Shown one piece after another: positions 63,468 to 64,000 of a stretch of DNA of 64,000 nt. How positions within the stretch are numbered: position 1 is the stretch's first letter; each line of letters starts with the position of its first letter. A model generated the notes under the pieces. That model saw nothing but the letters and a program-made list of their open reading frames with translations. It had not been told where the DNA came from and did no database searches. Source of the DNA: Streptomyces sp. DG2A-72 (GTDB taxonomy: Bacteria; Actinomycetota; Actinomycetes; Streptomycetales; Streptomycetaceae); the NCBI RefSeq assembly GCF_030499575.1, contig NZ_JASTLC010000001.1:3372001-3436000 (forward strand), written 5' to 3'. A program made the position numbers and the translations under genes.

Positions 63468-64000
63468 ATGACCGACAGCAAGCCCACCGACAGCAAGCCC
63501 CCCGCACCGTCCCGCCGCTCCGACGCCACCCGCACCGCGATCCTCGCCGCCGCCCGCGAGCGCTTCGCGACCGACGGATACGAGCGGGCCACCATCCGCG
63601 CCATCGCCAAGGACGCGAACATCGATCCGTCGATGGTGATGCGCTACTTCGGCAACAAAGAAGGCCTGTTCGCGGCGGCGGTCTCCGTCGATCTGCGGCT
63701 GCCGGAGTTCGCCGCGCTGCCCCGGCAGGTCGTCGGCGAGACCCTCGTGACGCACTTCCTCACCATGTGGGAGGAGAACGAGGAACTCACGGCCCTGCTG
63801 CGGGTCGGCGCCACCAATCAGGCGGGCGCCGAGCGGATGCAGGGCATCTTCCGGGACCAGGTCCTGCCGGTCGCCCGGTACGCCTGTCCCGACCCCGAGC
63901 AGATCCCGGCGCGGGCCGGGCTGGTGGCGACGCAGATGCTCGGGCTGGCGCTGACCCGCTACGTCCTGAAGTTCCCGCCGGCCGTGGCGCTCAGCCGCGG
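63468..64000 (+). CDS. TetR-family transcriptional regulator (partial)
   Basis: The window ends inside this gene; about 177 codons are present. The N-terminal helix-turn-helix is RTAILAAARERFATDGYERAT, cited in parts (RTAILAAARERFA, TIRAIAKDANIDPSMVMRYFG), at about residues 22-65, and the start of the ligand-binding helical domain follows. A short N-terminal repeat TDSKPTDSKP precedes it. No Shine-Dalgarno sequence is visible before the ATG at 63468, as the last 14-bp operator unit lies there; the message may be leaderless. It should repress itself and the divergent monooxygenase. Confidence 0.93.
   Translation, partial: MTDSKPTDSKPPAPSRRSDATRTAILAAARERFATDGYERATIRAIAKDANIDPSMVMRYFGNKEGLFAAAVSVDLRLPEFAALPRQVVGETLVTHFLTMWEENEELTALLRVGATNQAGAERMQGIFRDQVLPVARYACPDPEQIPARAGLVATQMLGLALTRYVLKFPPAVALSR

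Noticed and set aside
63338..63622. N-terminal extension of the FAD monooxygenase
   Set aside because: The extension crosses the operator array and the TetR coding region. The ATG at 63337 with GGGAGG gives the normal start just before the FAD motif.

Overview
The window is about 64 kb of very GC-rich actinobacterial chromosome, almost certainly Streptomyces or a close relative. The evidence is strong third-position G/C bias, many GTG and some TTG starts, Streptomyces-type intergenic repeats, and a gene order (mreB - ndk - DUF4233 - folC - valS - clpX - clpP2 - clpP1 - tig, then sodF and pepN) that matches, as I recall it, the conserved core arm of the S. coelicolor chromosome. There is no phage, insertion sequence, CRISPR array or rRNA operon.

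Left part (1-18.5 kb): housekeeping genes. The 5' end of mreB is followed by ndk, a DUF4233 membrane gene, folC and valS, all on the minus strand. Next come a Pro/Gly/Gln-rich membrane protein and the clpX / clpP2-clpP1 / tig proteostasis block, with an exact ClgR-type operator upstream of clpP1. Two tRNA genes (Pro-UGG and Gly-UCC) follow, then an acyltransferase, an HD-domain protein, a membrane PP2C phosphatase, an Eis-like acetyltransferase, a Nei-type DNA glycosylase starting at TTG, and rpiB.

Middle (18.5-36.8 kb): two related amino-acid permeases flank a Ser/Thr kinase, an LPKTG surface protein and bioY. An iron superoxide dismutase gene has a textbook Nur (nickel) box in its promoter. 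A histidine phosphatase gene is separated from a sugar kinase by eight contiguous 29-bp tandem repeats. A divergent carbohydrate or polyol locus follows (FGGY kinase / DeoR regulator, 2-hydroxyacid dehydrogenase, second FGGY kinase, small zinc-ribbon protein). Then come a DsbA-like thiol protein, the first of two aminopeptidase N genes, and an AbiEi/DUF559-like protein.

Right-middle (36.9-55 kb): a beta-lactamase regulatory locus resembling S. cacaoi blaL/blaA/blaB. It has a class A beta-lactamase lipoprotein, a divergent LysR activator, and a cytoplasmic serine beta-lactamase-like partner that carries an apparent single-base frameshift. Next to it is a class C-like serine hydrolase. A secreted Tat metallophosphoesterase, a PNPOx-fold/VOC pair divergent from a CGNR zinc-finger gene, a large secreted subtilisin-like peptidase, an ECF sigma factor with a probable membrane anti-sigma, asd, a DUF1203 gene and the second pepN follow.

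Right end (55-64 kb): an accessory-looking patch. An N-terminally truncated regulator abuts a guanine-deaminase-like gene and an orphan xanthine-dehydrogenase molybdenum subunit. After these come a LysR gene, an EamA transporter, a secreted trypsin-like protease, and an FAD monooxygenase divergent from a TetR gene, with a 14-bp-phased operator array between them.

The most interesting items are the bla locus with its frameshift, the 14-bp-phased array, the 29-bp tandem repeat built from a gene end, the orphan XDH subunit beside a truncated regulator, and the repeat family found at the 3' side of four minus-strand genes.
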